Assembly (NCBI GenBank): GCA_002408125.1
Contig: DHQO01000015.1
Span: 1-23,393 of the forward strand
Direction of reading: 5' to 3'
Origin: Hyphomonadaceae bacterium UBA5336
Lineage (GTDB): Bacteria > Pseudomonadota > Alphaproteobacteria > Caulobacterales > Hyphomonadaceae
DNA length: 23,393 nucleotides
Every line of letters begins with the position of its first letter. The stretch's first letter is position 1. The translations under genes and the position numbers were made by a program. The notes under the pieces were generated by a model. That model was not told the origin of the DNA and searched no databases. It was given only the letters and a program-made list of their open reading frames with translations. Shown here in pieces: positions 1-6,534 of the stretch.

Positions 1-17
1 TAAATCCCGACTACGAC

Positions 18-701
18 CTAGCTCGGCCCCACGCCGGCCGGATCCGCCTCGGACACGGTGGTGAGGAACTTCGCCAGCTTTTCCGCCGTCTCCGCACCCT
101 GGGCAGCATAGCGGCGATTGGCGATATAAGTCGGCACGCCGCGTACACCCATCTGTTGGAAGACCTGCTCTTCCTGGCGGACGGTGTCATTGTCGGCGTC
201 ACTCGCGAGGAGCTTGGCGACAATCGCAGGGTCGAGGCCGATCTGCTCTGACAGCCGGGTCAGCACCTCATGGTTGCCGATATCGAGATGTTCGGTGAAA
301 TAGGCACGGAAGAGGCGCTCCTTGGCCTCCATGCCGAGGCCCTGGCCCTGGGCCCAGCGAATGAGGCGATGGGTATCGAACGTGTTCGGGCGGTGGGTGA
401 TGCCCGCAAAGTCGTAGGGGATATCTTCGTTGCGGCCATACTCCTCCAGCGCGTCGCGCATGGCGCGGAAGCGGTTGCGCTCAGGGTCTTCGCCGCTGTC
501 GCCCGTGCCGCCGAACTTGGCCGTCATATAGGCCTTGTAGTCGACGCCCTCGGGCGGGATGTTCGGGTCCAGCTCATAGGGGCGGAACCAGATCTCCGGC
601 TCGATATGCGGAACCAGGGCGAGGGCGGCTTTCAGGCGCCGAAGGCCCAGCCAGCACCAGGGGCAGACCACGTCGGAAACCATTTCGATGACAAGGCTCA
701 T
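18..701 (-). CDS. DsbA-family (FrnE-like) thiol-disulfide oxidoreductase
   Basis: The 227-residue protein has the thioredoxin-fold active site Cys13-Pro-Trp-Cys16 directly after the first strand, the FrnE-type segment YELDPNIPPEG, and a late GVRGVPTYI segment containing the conserved cis-proline. FrnE-like members of the DsbA superfamily are dithiol-disulfide isomerases or oxidoreductases. There is no signal peptide, so it should act in the cytoplasm, unlike classical DsbA; the substrate cannot be read from the sequence. It lies 36 bases downstream of the desaturase gene on the same strand. The ATG has no Shine-Dalgarno sequence, but a -10-like hexamer sits six bases upstream, so it may be transcribed as a leaderless message from its own promoter. 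Family assignment is firm; the biological role is not. Confidence 0.9.
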   Translation of the reverse strand: MSLVIEMVSDVVCPWCWLGLRRLKAALALVPHIEPEIWFRPYELDPNIPPEGVDYKAYMTAKFGGTGDSGEDPERNRFRAMRDALEEYGRNEDIPYDFAGITHRPNTFDTHRLIRWAQGQGLGMEAKERLFRAYFTEHLDIGNHEVLTRLSEQIGLDPAIVAKLLASDADNDTVRQEEQVFQQMGVRGVPTYIANRRYAAQGAETAEKLAKFLTTVSEADPAGVGPS

Positions 702-707
702 GGCATG

Positions 708-736
708 AGTCTAACGCAGGCAACCGCCTGCGTCAC
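708..736 (-). promoter_or_regulatory. Candidate leaderless promoter of the FrnE-like gene
   Basis: On the minus strand GTGACG (736-731), a 17-base spacer and TAGACT (713-708) resemble a sigma-70 promoter. Six bases separate the -10 from the ATG at 701, placing the predicted +1 on the A of the start codon. The same GTGACG-17 arrangement precedes ubiA. This is a prediction from spacing only, and 4 of 6 bases match in each hexamer. Confidence 0.4.
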
Positions 737-737
737 C

Positions 738-1694
738 TCACGCCGGCGCGAGCAAGGCCGGTTTGCTGGAAGCCTGTTTCAAGACAGTGAGATAGCCCGG
801 CTGGACTTCCATCCGGTCAGTCAGCCCCTTCTTGCGCAAGAGGGCATGAGCCTCGCCGAGCCGGTAGCAGGGCAGGTGCATGAACATGTGATGCTCGCAG
901 TGATAGTTCACCCAATAGGGCGCGATCAGAAGACCTTCCCACCAGCTGGCATAGGTGGTGCGAGCATGGCGCATGGGGTCTTCATTGTCGGGCACGACGG
1001 CATGCTCGGCGATATTGCGCAGCCGGGTGACGAGCTGGTTCCAGGTCGCGAGCGGGAGCAGCCAAAGGACGAAATAGGCCCACCAGTGCCCGGTGAGCGT
1101 CAGCACCGCTAACAGCAGCGCATTGGTGATCAGGAAGGGCACCACGGCCTCGCGCGCGCTCTGGACCCGGTTTATGGCGCCCTTGCCGGGCCTGATGCCG
1201 ATGCCAAGCGCGTTGGCAAACTGGTTGCGGCGCTGCTTGAAGAAGGTCTGCCCGGTCATGTCGCGGATGATCTTGCGGCGCAGGGAGGTGCGCGTGACGG
1301 GGAAGGGCGCCGAGAGGATGAGGTCGGGGTCTTCCGGTTGCTGGGCGTATTTGTGGTGGGTGAGGTGATAGGGCCGGTAGGCCTTCAGGTTCGCCCCCAC
1401 AGGAGCGGCGGTGAGCCATTGGCCGACCCAGTCATTGACCTTGCCATTCCTGTGCAGCCCGCCATGGGCCGCCTCGTGCATCAGGATGGCGAGGCCGAGT
1501 TGGCGCGCGCCGATCACGGGAACGGCGAGGATGATGAGCCAGGGCTGCCAGATGGCGGCGGCCATGGCTAGCGCGATCACGGCCCAGCAATGGGCGATGA
1601 GCCCCAGTCCCATCCAGCTTGAGCGGCGGGAGACATGGGCCCATTCCGCTTCGGTGAAGAGGTCGCGCGGGCGGATGCGTCTGGCAACAGGCAT
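738..1694 (-). CDS. Membrane fatty acid desaturase
   Basis: A 318-residue integral membrane di-iron desaturase. The histidine boxes are visible in order: HEAAH at 73-77 (plus His81), HLTHH at 110-114 and HCEHH at 265-269, with an extra conserved His231 in RNIAEH. Hydrophobic segments around 30-75 and 185-218 fit the usual four-helix arrangement. The family introduces double bonds (or hydroxyl groups) into acyl chains of membrane lipids or carotenoids using O2 and an electron donor; the regiospecificity cannot be told here. The ATG at 1694 was chosen because the open frame upstream runs through the end of ubiA and has no homologous character. No Shine-Dalgarno sequence is present, and a -10-like TATTTT lies six bases before the ATG. 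Confidence 0.9.
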   Translation of the reverse strand: MPVARRIRPRDLFTEAEWAHVSRRSSWMGLGLIAHCWAVIALAMAAAIWQPWLIILAVPVIGARQLGLAILMHEAAHGGLHRNGKVNDWVGQWLTAAPVGANLKAYRPYHLTHHKYAQQPEDPDLILSAPFPVTRTSLRRKIIRDMTGQTFFKQRRNQFANALGIGIRPGKGAINRVQSAREAVVPFLITNALLLAVLTLTGHWWAYFVLWLLPLATWNQLVTRLRNIAEHAVVPDNEDPMRHARTTYASWWEGLLIAPYWVNYHCEHHMFMHLPCYRLGEAHALLRKKGLTDRMEVQPGYLTVLKQASSKPALLAPA

Positions 1695-1700
1695 GGCGCC

Positions 1701-1729
1701 AAAATAGCGCTCACACGGGCGGCCAGCAA
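1701..1729 (-). promoter_or_regulatory. Candidate leaderless promoter of the desaturase gene
   Basis: Minus-strand TTGCTG (1729-1724), a 17-base spacer and TATTTT (1706-1701) are followed by six bases and then the ATG at 1694, so predicted transcription starts on the first base of the start codon. This sits in the 62-base gap after ubiA and suggests the desaturase is not only read through from ubiA. Confidence 0.4.
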
Positions 1730-1756
1730 TGGTGCCGCCGGGGCAGGCCGCTGTCG

Positions 1757-2734
1757 CTAGAGCAGTGCGGCGACGAGGAATCCCGCCACCAGGATAGCGC
1801 CGGCCCAGATATTGGACTTGAACACGGCAAGGGGGTTGCGGGTCGTCTTCTGTCGCAGCTGATACGATTGCCACACGCCATGGCCGATGAAGGCAATGGC
1901 GGTCAGGCCGCCGATGCGTTCGGCCCCGACGGCGAGGCTGGCAAGGCCGATAATCGCTCCGGCGGAGAGGTGGAAACAGAAGGCGCCGAGCACGGCACGG
2001 TCGCCGAAAAGGCGCGCGGTGGATTTCACGCCCATCAGCTCGTCGTCCTCGACATCCTGCATGGCGTAGATCGTGTCATAGGCCACCGTCCAGCAGGCCA
2101 GGCCCAGCCACAGGATGACGCTCGACAGGCTGACATTGCCCACGGTCGCGGCGGCCACCAGGACGCCCCAGTTGAAGGTCATGCCCAGCCAGGCCTGCGG
2201 CCACCAGGTCACGCGCTTCATGAACGGGTAGGCGACCACCAGCGGGATTGCGAGGAGCGCGACAATCTTGGCGTCCAGTGGCAGGCAGAGCCAGACCAGG
2301 AAGCCGATGAAAAGCTGCGCGCCGAGCCAGCCATAGGCCTGGACCAGCGTCACCTGTCCAGACGGCAGGGGGCGGTTCGCGGTGCGCTCCACGCCCGCAT
2401 CGAGTTTGCGGTCGGTAATGTCATTCCAGGCGCATCCCGCCCCGCGCATGGCCACCGCGCCGATGGCGAACAGCACGATCCAGAGCGGGAAATAGAAGCT
2501 GAAGCCGGCGGTGATCGTGGTGAACATCACTCCGATCCAGCAGGGCAGAAGCAACAGCCAGATGCCCACCGGCCGGTCGAGCCGCGATAGCGCCACATAG
2601 GGGCGTGCCACCGGCGGTAGCGAGTTCAGCCAGGCCGGCAGCGCGCTATCCTTCGGCGCGGCGGAGACGGGGGGCTCCTCCGGCGTCGCGGCAACCGTTC
2701 CAGCGGGGTCTGACGTTTGGGACGTGTCAGTCAT
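1757..2734 (-). CDS. ubiA: 4-hydroxybenzoate polyprenyltransferase
   Basis: UbiA attaches the polyprenyl tail to 4-hydroxybenzoate in the inner membrane, an early committed step of ubiquinone synthesis. The 325-residue protein has an extra ~40-residue Pro/Ala-rich N-terminal tail, the segment RLDRPVGIWLLLLPC at 51-65, the first Asp motif NDITDRKLD at 104-112, the second Asp-rich region from Asp220 through QDVEDDELMG, and about eight to nine hydrophobic helices. Both Mg-diphosphate-binding motifs are intact. It lies near rsmE and gshA, a neighbourhood I recall as common in alphaproteobacteria. The ATG lacks a Shine-Dalgarno sequence and has a -10-like TATATC six bases upstream. Confidence 0.95.
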   Translation of the reverse strand: MTDTSQTSDPAGTVAATPEEPPVSAAPKDSALPAWLNSLPPVARPYVALSRLDRPVGIWLLLLPCWIGVMFTTITAGFSFYFPLWIVLFAIGAVAMRGAGCAWNDITDRKLDAGVERTANRPLPSGQVTLVQAYGWLGAQLFIGFLVWLCLPLDAKIVALLAIPLVVAYPFMKRVTWWPQAWLGMTFNWGVLVAAATVGNVSLSSVILWLGLACWTVAYDTIYAMQDVEDDELMGVKSTARLFGDRAVLGAFCFHLSAGAIIGLASLAVGAERIGGLTAIAFIGHGVWQSYQLRQKTTRNPLAVFKSNIWAGAILVAGFLVAALL

Positions 2735-2740
2735 TGCCGC

Positions 2741-2769
2741 GATATAGGCGCTTCGTCGCGTTCCGTCAC
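2741..2769 (-). promoter_or_regulatory. Candidate leaderless promoter of ubiA
   Basis: Minus-strand GTGACG (2769-2764), a 17-base spacer and TATATC (2746-2741) are followed by six bases and the ATG at 2734. The predicted +1 coincides with the A of the start codon, and the mRNA would have no leader. It lies in the 45-base gap after the aldehyde dehydrogenase gene. Confidence 0.45.
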
Positions 2770-2779
2770 CTCTCGCGGA

Positions 2780-4156
2780 TTATTGGTCCAGTCCGGCAAT
2801 CCGGACCGTCTTGCGATTCATGAAGGCGTGGATGCCGTCACGGTAAAGTTCGCGGCCATAGCCGGACTGTTTCACCCCGCCGAACGGCATGGCCGGATCG
2901 GAGGCGACCATGGCGTTCACGAAGGTCGCGCCGGCCTCCAGCCCGTTTATGGCGAGATCGATCTCGGCCGGCTCGCGCGAGAACAGCGCCGAGCCGAGGC
3001 CGAGATCGGGGACATTGGCGCGGGCGATGGCGTCTTCCAGCGAATCGACCGGCCAGAGCGCGGCGACCGGGCCGAACAGTTCCTCCTTGAAGGCCGGAGC
3101 GTCTTCCACGGCGCCTTCAAGGATGTCCGGGCAGACGAACCAGCCGCAATCGGGCAGTTCGCGCGGCATTGTCAGCCGCGTGGCGCCATGGTGCAGGCTT
3201 TCGGCGACTTGCTTCTTCAGATCTTCCTTCAGGCTCTCCATGGCGAGCGGGCCGATATCAGTGCTGTCCTCTGTCGGGTCGCCGACCTTGAGCTCGTCGA
3301 ACGCGGTCACGAACCGATCGCGGAAATCGCCATAGATGTCGCGATGGACGAAGAAGCGCTTGGCCGCGATGCAGGACTGGCCATTGTTCTGGGTGCGCGC
3401 TTTCACTGCCGTGGCCACGGCGGCGTCGAGGTCGGTTGACGGCATGACGATAAAGGCATCCGTTCCACCAAGTTCCAGCAGCGACGGCTTGATCTCACTG
3501 CCTGCCGCGGATGCGACCGCTGCACCGGCCGGGCCGGAACCTGTCAGGGTCACGGCGCGCACGCGCGGGTCGCGGATGATCTTCTCCACCGGGCCCGAAC
3601 CGATCAGCAGGGTCTGGAAACAGCCTTCCGGCAGGCCGCCCTCCTTGAAGATCTCCTCGATGGCGAGCGCACACTGGGGCACATTCGAGGCGTGCTTGAG
3701 GAGGCCGACATTGCCGGCCATGATCGCCGGCGCGGCGAAGCGAAAGACCTGCCAGAGCGGGAAATTCCACGGCATCACCGCCAGCACCGGCCCAAGCGCC
3801 AGGTGGCGCACAAAGGCAGAGCCGGTGTCGGCCTTGAGCGGTTCATCGGCGAGATAGTCCGGCCCCTGCTCGGCATAGTGGCGGCAGGCCATGGCGCACT
3901 TCTCCACCTCCGCAGCGGCCTGGCCGATCGGTTTGCCCATTTCCAGCGTCATCATTTCCGCCAGCATGCCCTTGCGGGCCTCCAACTGGCCGGCCGCGCC
4001 CATCAGGGCGTCCTGGCGCGCGGTGATCGGGGAGTTGCGCCAGACCCGGAATGCGGTCTCTGCGCGCGTAAGGGCCGCCTCGATGTCGGCGTCTCCCAGC
4101 GCGTCAAAGCGGCGGACGGTTTCACCGGTGGTCGGATTGATGGTTGCGATGGCCAT
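2780..4156 (-). CDS. NAD(P)-dependent aldehyde dehydrogenase, Sad/succinate-semialdehyde type
   Basis: The 458-residue protein belongs to the aldehyde dehydrogenase superfamily and resembles the short E. coli Sad (YneI) succinate-semialdehyde dehydrogenases in length and in segments such as MPWNFPLWQV (128-137), GLLKHASNVP (151-160) and the C-terminal GGVKQSGYGREL. Catalytic residues are present: Asn131, Glu228 in LLELGG and Cys262 in NNGQSC. The likely reaction is oxidation of succinate semialdehyde or a similar aldehyde to the acid with NAD(P)+ in the cytoplasm; the substrate is inferred from family resemblance. The ATG has a good Shine-Dalgarno sequence (GAGAGG, six bases upstream), unlike the next genes downstream. 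It is divergent from rsmE across 55 bases. Confidence 0.88.
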   Translation of the reverse strand: MAIATINPTTGETVRRFDALGDADIEAALTRAETAFRVWRNSPITARQDALMGAAGQLEARKGMLAEMMTLEMGKPIGQAAAEVEKCAMACRHYAEQGPDYLADEPLKADTGSAFVRHLALGPVLAVMPWNFPLWQVFRFAAPAIMAGNVGLLKHASNVPQCALAIEEIFKEGGLPEGCFQTLLIGSGPVEKIIRDPRVRAVTLTGSGPAGAAVASAAGSEIKPSLLELGGTDAFIVMPSTDLDAAVATAVKARTQNNGQSCIAAKRFFVHRDIYGDFRDRFVTAFDELKVGDPTEDSTDIGPLAMESLKEDLKKQVAESLHHGATRLTMPRELPDCGWFVCPDILEGAVEDAPAFKEELFGPVAALWPVDSLEDAIARANVPDLGLGSALFSREPAEIDLAINGLEAGATFVNAMVASDPAMPFGGVKQSGYGRELYRDGIHAFMNRKTVRIAGLDQ

Positions 4157-4176
4157 GGCAGCCTCTCTGGAATGGG

Positions 4177-4204
4177 TTGCGTCGTGTCAGGTTAAAGATA
4201 TAGG
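4177..4204 (+). promoter_or_regulatory. Candidate rsmE promoter, possibly leaderless
   Basis: TTGCGT (4177-4182), a 16-base spacer and TATAGG (4199-4204) precede the rsmE ATG at 4212 by seven bases, so the predicted start of transcription is at or one base before the A of the ATG. The GGGCGGG run in the gap is only a poor Shine-Dalgarno candidate. The element sits in the 55-base divergent gap shared with the aldehyde dehydrogenase gene. Confidence 0.35.
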
Positions 4205-4211
4205 GCGGGTC

Positions 4212-4976
4212 ATGAGTTCCATCCCCCGTCTGTTTGTTCATTCTGATCTTTCCCGCGAGGGATATGCCGCCCTGGATGAAGCCCAGGGCAAGTATCTCAC
4301 GCGCGTGCTGCGGCTGGGCATCGGTGCGCCCGTGCGTGTGTTCAATGGCCGCGACGGGGAGTGGGACGCGCTGATCGATACAGTCGAGGGCCGTGCGGTT
4401 CTCCTGAAGATGAAGGCCGAACGCCGCAGTCAAGCCTCCACGCCGGACCTTACCTTGCTGTTCGCGCCGCTGAAAAAGGCCCGCACCGACTATGTGGTGG
4501 AAAAGGCGACCGAGCTTGGTGTCAGCCTGATCCAGCCGGTGATGACCGAATACACACAGTCCGCCCGGGTGCGTGCGGACCGGCTGCAGAAGATCGCGCT
4601 GGAGGCCGCCGAGCAGACCGAACGCCTCGACCTGCCGGTGGTGCACGAGGCCGCCTATATCGGTGCCGCGCTGGATGCGCTGGAGGCCGACTGTCCGGTC
4701 TATTATTGCGACGAAGCGGGCGATGATCCGGGCGCGGTGTGGGGCGGGGAAGATGGCCGCGCGCCGGCGATGGTGGAGGTGCTCAAGGCGCATCCTGCAA
4801 GGCGCGGCGCGATCCTGATCGGCCCCGAAGGCGGTTTTTCCCCCACTGAGCGGATAAGCCTGCGTGCGCGCGGCAATGTCCATCCGGTATCGCTCGGCCC
4901 GCGCATACTGCGCGCGGAAACCGCAGCAGTCAGTGCGATCACGCTTTGGCAATCGGTTCTTGGCGATTGGACCTAG
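4212..4976 (+). CDS. rsmE: 16S rRNA (uracil-1498-N3)-methyltransferase
   Basis: RsmE methylates N3 of U1498 in 16S rRNA using S-adenosylmethionine, acting on the assembled small subunit. The 254-residue product shows the family's order of features: N-terminal PUA-like region with HYLTRVLRL-type sequence (KYLTRVLRL, 27-35), KKARTDYVVEKATELGV (88-104), the EQTER segment (134-138) and the SPOUT trefoil-knot motifs IGPEGGFSPTE (203-213) and SLGPRILRAETA (227-238). Length is normal. The ATG at 4212 was chosen because it gives the canonical N terminus; an in-frame extension upstream runs back into the aldehyde dehydrogenase gene. gshA follows after 46 bases, probably cotranscribed. Confidence 0.95.
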   Translation: MSSIPRLFVHSDLSREGYAALDEAQGKYLTRVLRLGIGAPVRVFNGRDGEWDALIDTVEGRAVLLKMKAERRSQASTPDLTLLFAPLKKARTDYVVEKATELGVSLIQPVMTEYTQSARVRADRLQKIALEAAEQTERLDLPVVHEAAYIGAALDALEADCPVYYCDEAGDDPGAVWGGEDGRAPAMVEVLKAHPARRGAILIGPEGGFSPTERISLRARGNVHPVSLGPRILRAETAAVSAITLWQSVLGDWT

Positions 4977-5022
4977 CGCACTTATCTGCCCGAAACAGCA
5001 GTGGGCTGGAGGCTCTCTTAAA

Positions 5023-6402
5023 ATGACAACGCCCACCGAGGATATTGCCGAGGACGCGCCGCGCGTGCAGTCCAAGGCCGAGCTGGTCGAATGGCTGGAA
5101 GCGGGCTGCAAGCCCAAGGCGGACTGGCGCATCGGCACCGAGCACGAGAAATTCGGCTTTGTGAAGGACGGCCTGTACCCGCTGCCTTATGATGGCGAGG
5201 TCGGTGTGCGCGCCATGTTGGAGGGCTTGCGCGACCAGTTCGGCTGGCAGCCCATTGAGGAAGGTGGCAAGCTGATCGGGCTGAAGCGCGATGGCGCCAG
5301 TGTCAGCCTGGAACCCGGCGGGCAATTCGAGCTCTCCGGCGCGCCGCTGGAGCATATCCACCAGACCTGCGACGAGGTCGGTGTCCACCTGAACGAGGTC
5401 CGCCAGATCGCCGACCCTCTGGGTATTGCGTTTCTCGGCATCGGCACGAGCCCGCTCTGGAGTCTCGAAGAGACCCCGATGATGCCCAAGGGGCGTTACA
5501 AGCTGATGCGGGACTACATGCCCAAGGTCGGCCGGCTCGGACAGCAGATGATGTTCCGCTCATGCACTGTGCAGACCAATCTCGATTTCAGTTCCGAAGC
5601 CGACATGGTGCAGAAGCTGCGCGTGTCGCTGGCGCTGCAGCCGCTGGGCACGGCCCTGTTCGCCAATTCGCCCTTCCTTGAGGGCCGGCCGAACGGCTTC
5701 CTCTCCTATCGCAGCCATATCTGGACCGACACTGACCCGGATCGCACCGGCATGCTGCCCTTCGCCTTCGAGGACGGCTTCGGTTTCGAGCAATATGTCG
5801 ATTATGCTCTTGATGTGCCGATGTATTTTGTCCGCCGTGGCGGGACATATCTCAATGCAACAGGGCTTTCCTTCCGCGACTTCATGGCCGGCGAGCTGAG
5901 CCTGGTGAAGGGCGACCGCCCGGCACTGGATGACTGGGCCGACCATCTCTCGACCATCTTCCCGGAAGTGCGCCTGAAGCGCTTCCTGGAAATGCGCGGT
6001 TCCGATTCCGGGCCGTGGAGCCGGCTCTGCGCCTTCTCCGCCTTCTGGACGGGTATCCTCTATGACCAGTCCGCCCTTGATGCGGCCTGGGACCTGGTAA
6101 AGGGCTGGACCGCCGCCGAACGCGCGGCCATGCGCTTTGCCGTGCCCAGCCTCGGCCTGAAGACGCCAATCCCTGGCGGGCGCGACCTGCAGGCGCTGGG
6201 CAGGGAGGTGCTCGCCATCTCTCGCGCCGGCCTGAAGGCGCGGGCAAGGCTCTCCATGTCGGGCGACGATGAGACCGGCTTCCTCTCCGAGCTCGACCGC
6301 ATCGTGGAGACCGGCATCACGCCCGCCGAAGCCCTGCTGGAACGCTATCACGGCGCCTGGGGTGGCGACATCACGCCGGTGTTCGAGGAAATGGCATATT
6401 AG
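5023..6402 (+). CDS. gshA: Glutamate-cysteine ligase (alphaproteobacterial/plant type)
   Basis: This enzyme makes gamma-glutamylcysteine from glutamate, cysteine and ATP, the first step of glutathione synthesis. The 459-residue protein matches the GCS2-type ligases shared by alphaproteobacteria and plants, not the gamma-proteobacterial GshA: GTEHEKFGF at 38-46, SLEPGGQFELSGAPL, the MPKGRYKLMRDYMP segment and TVQTNLDFSSE are family landmarks, and the length is typical. The ATG at 5023 has GGAGG about ten bases upstream. It is the second gene of a likely rsmE-gshA unit. Glutathione supply fits loosely with the nearby FrnE-like oxidoreductase, but no direct link is implied. Confidence 0.95.
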   Translation: MTTPTEDIAEDAPRVQSKAELVEWLEAGCKPKADWRIGTEHEKFGFVKDGLYPLPYDGEVGVRAMLEGLRDQFGWQPIEEGGKLIGLKRDGASVSLEPGGQFELSGAPLEHIHQTCDEVGVHLNEVRQIADPLGIAFLGIGTSPLWSLEETPMMPKGRYKLMRDYMPKVGRLGQQMMFRSCTVQTNLDFSSEADMVQKLRVSLALQPLGTALFANSPFLEGRPNGFLSYRSHIWTDTDPDRTGMLPFAFEDGFGFEQYVDYALDVPMYFVRRGGTYLNATGLSFRDFMAGELSLVKGDRPALDDWADHLSTIFPEVRLKRFLEMRGSDSGPWSRLCAFSAFWTGILYDQSALDAAWDLVKGWTAAERAAMRFAVPSLGLKTPIPGGRDLQALGREVLAISRAGLKARARLSMSGDDETGFLSELDRIVETGITPAEALLERYHGAWGGDITPVFEEMAY

Positions 6403-6488
6403 GGCAGCAGTTTGCGCCCACCTTCACATTTTCAACACATTCTGCCTTGAGCCGCTCCCGGCTGCATGGTCAAAGTGTAGCAAATCAA

Positions 6489-6503
6489 GGCGCATGCTGC
6501 GCC
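6489..6503 (+). terminator. Short hairpin downstream of gshA, weak terminator candidate
   Basis: GGCGCA, a three-base TGC loop and TGCGCC form a perfect six-base-pair stem. Only a short GTTT follows, so it is not a classic intrinsic terminator. It lies in the 132-base gap between gshA and the peptide transporter, about 30 bases before the transporter start, so it could equally be part of the transporter's leader. Confidence 0.3.
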
Positions 6504-6534
6504 CGTTTGCGAAGAGTCACTCCGGGGAACGCAC

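Noticed and set aside
270..1112. Plus-strand frame crossing the FrnE-like and desaturase genes
   Set aside because: It spans two real minus-strand genes and the gap between them, with no recognisable sequence.
1695..1874. 60-residue N-terminal extension of the desaturase
   Set aside because: It overlaps the 3' end of ubiA in another frame, is Arg/Pro-rich without family character, and a promoter-like element lies just before the internal ATG.
3891..4211. Upstream in-frame extension of RsmE
   Set aside because: It runs antisense through the start of the aldehyde dehydrogenase gene; the ATG at 4212 gives the normal RsmE N terminus.
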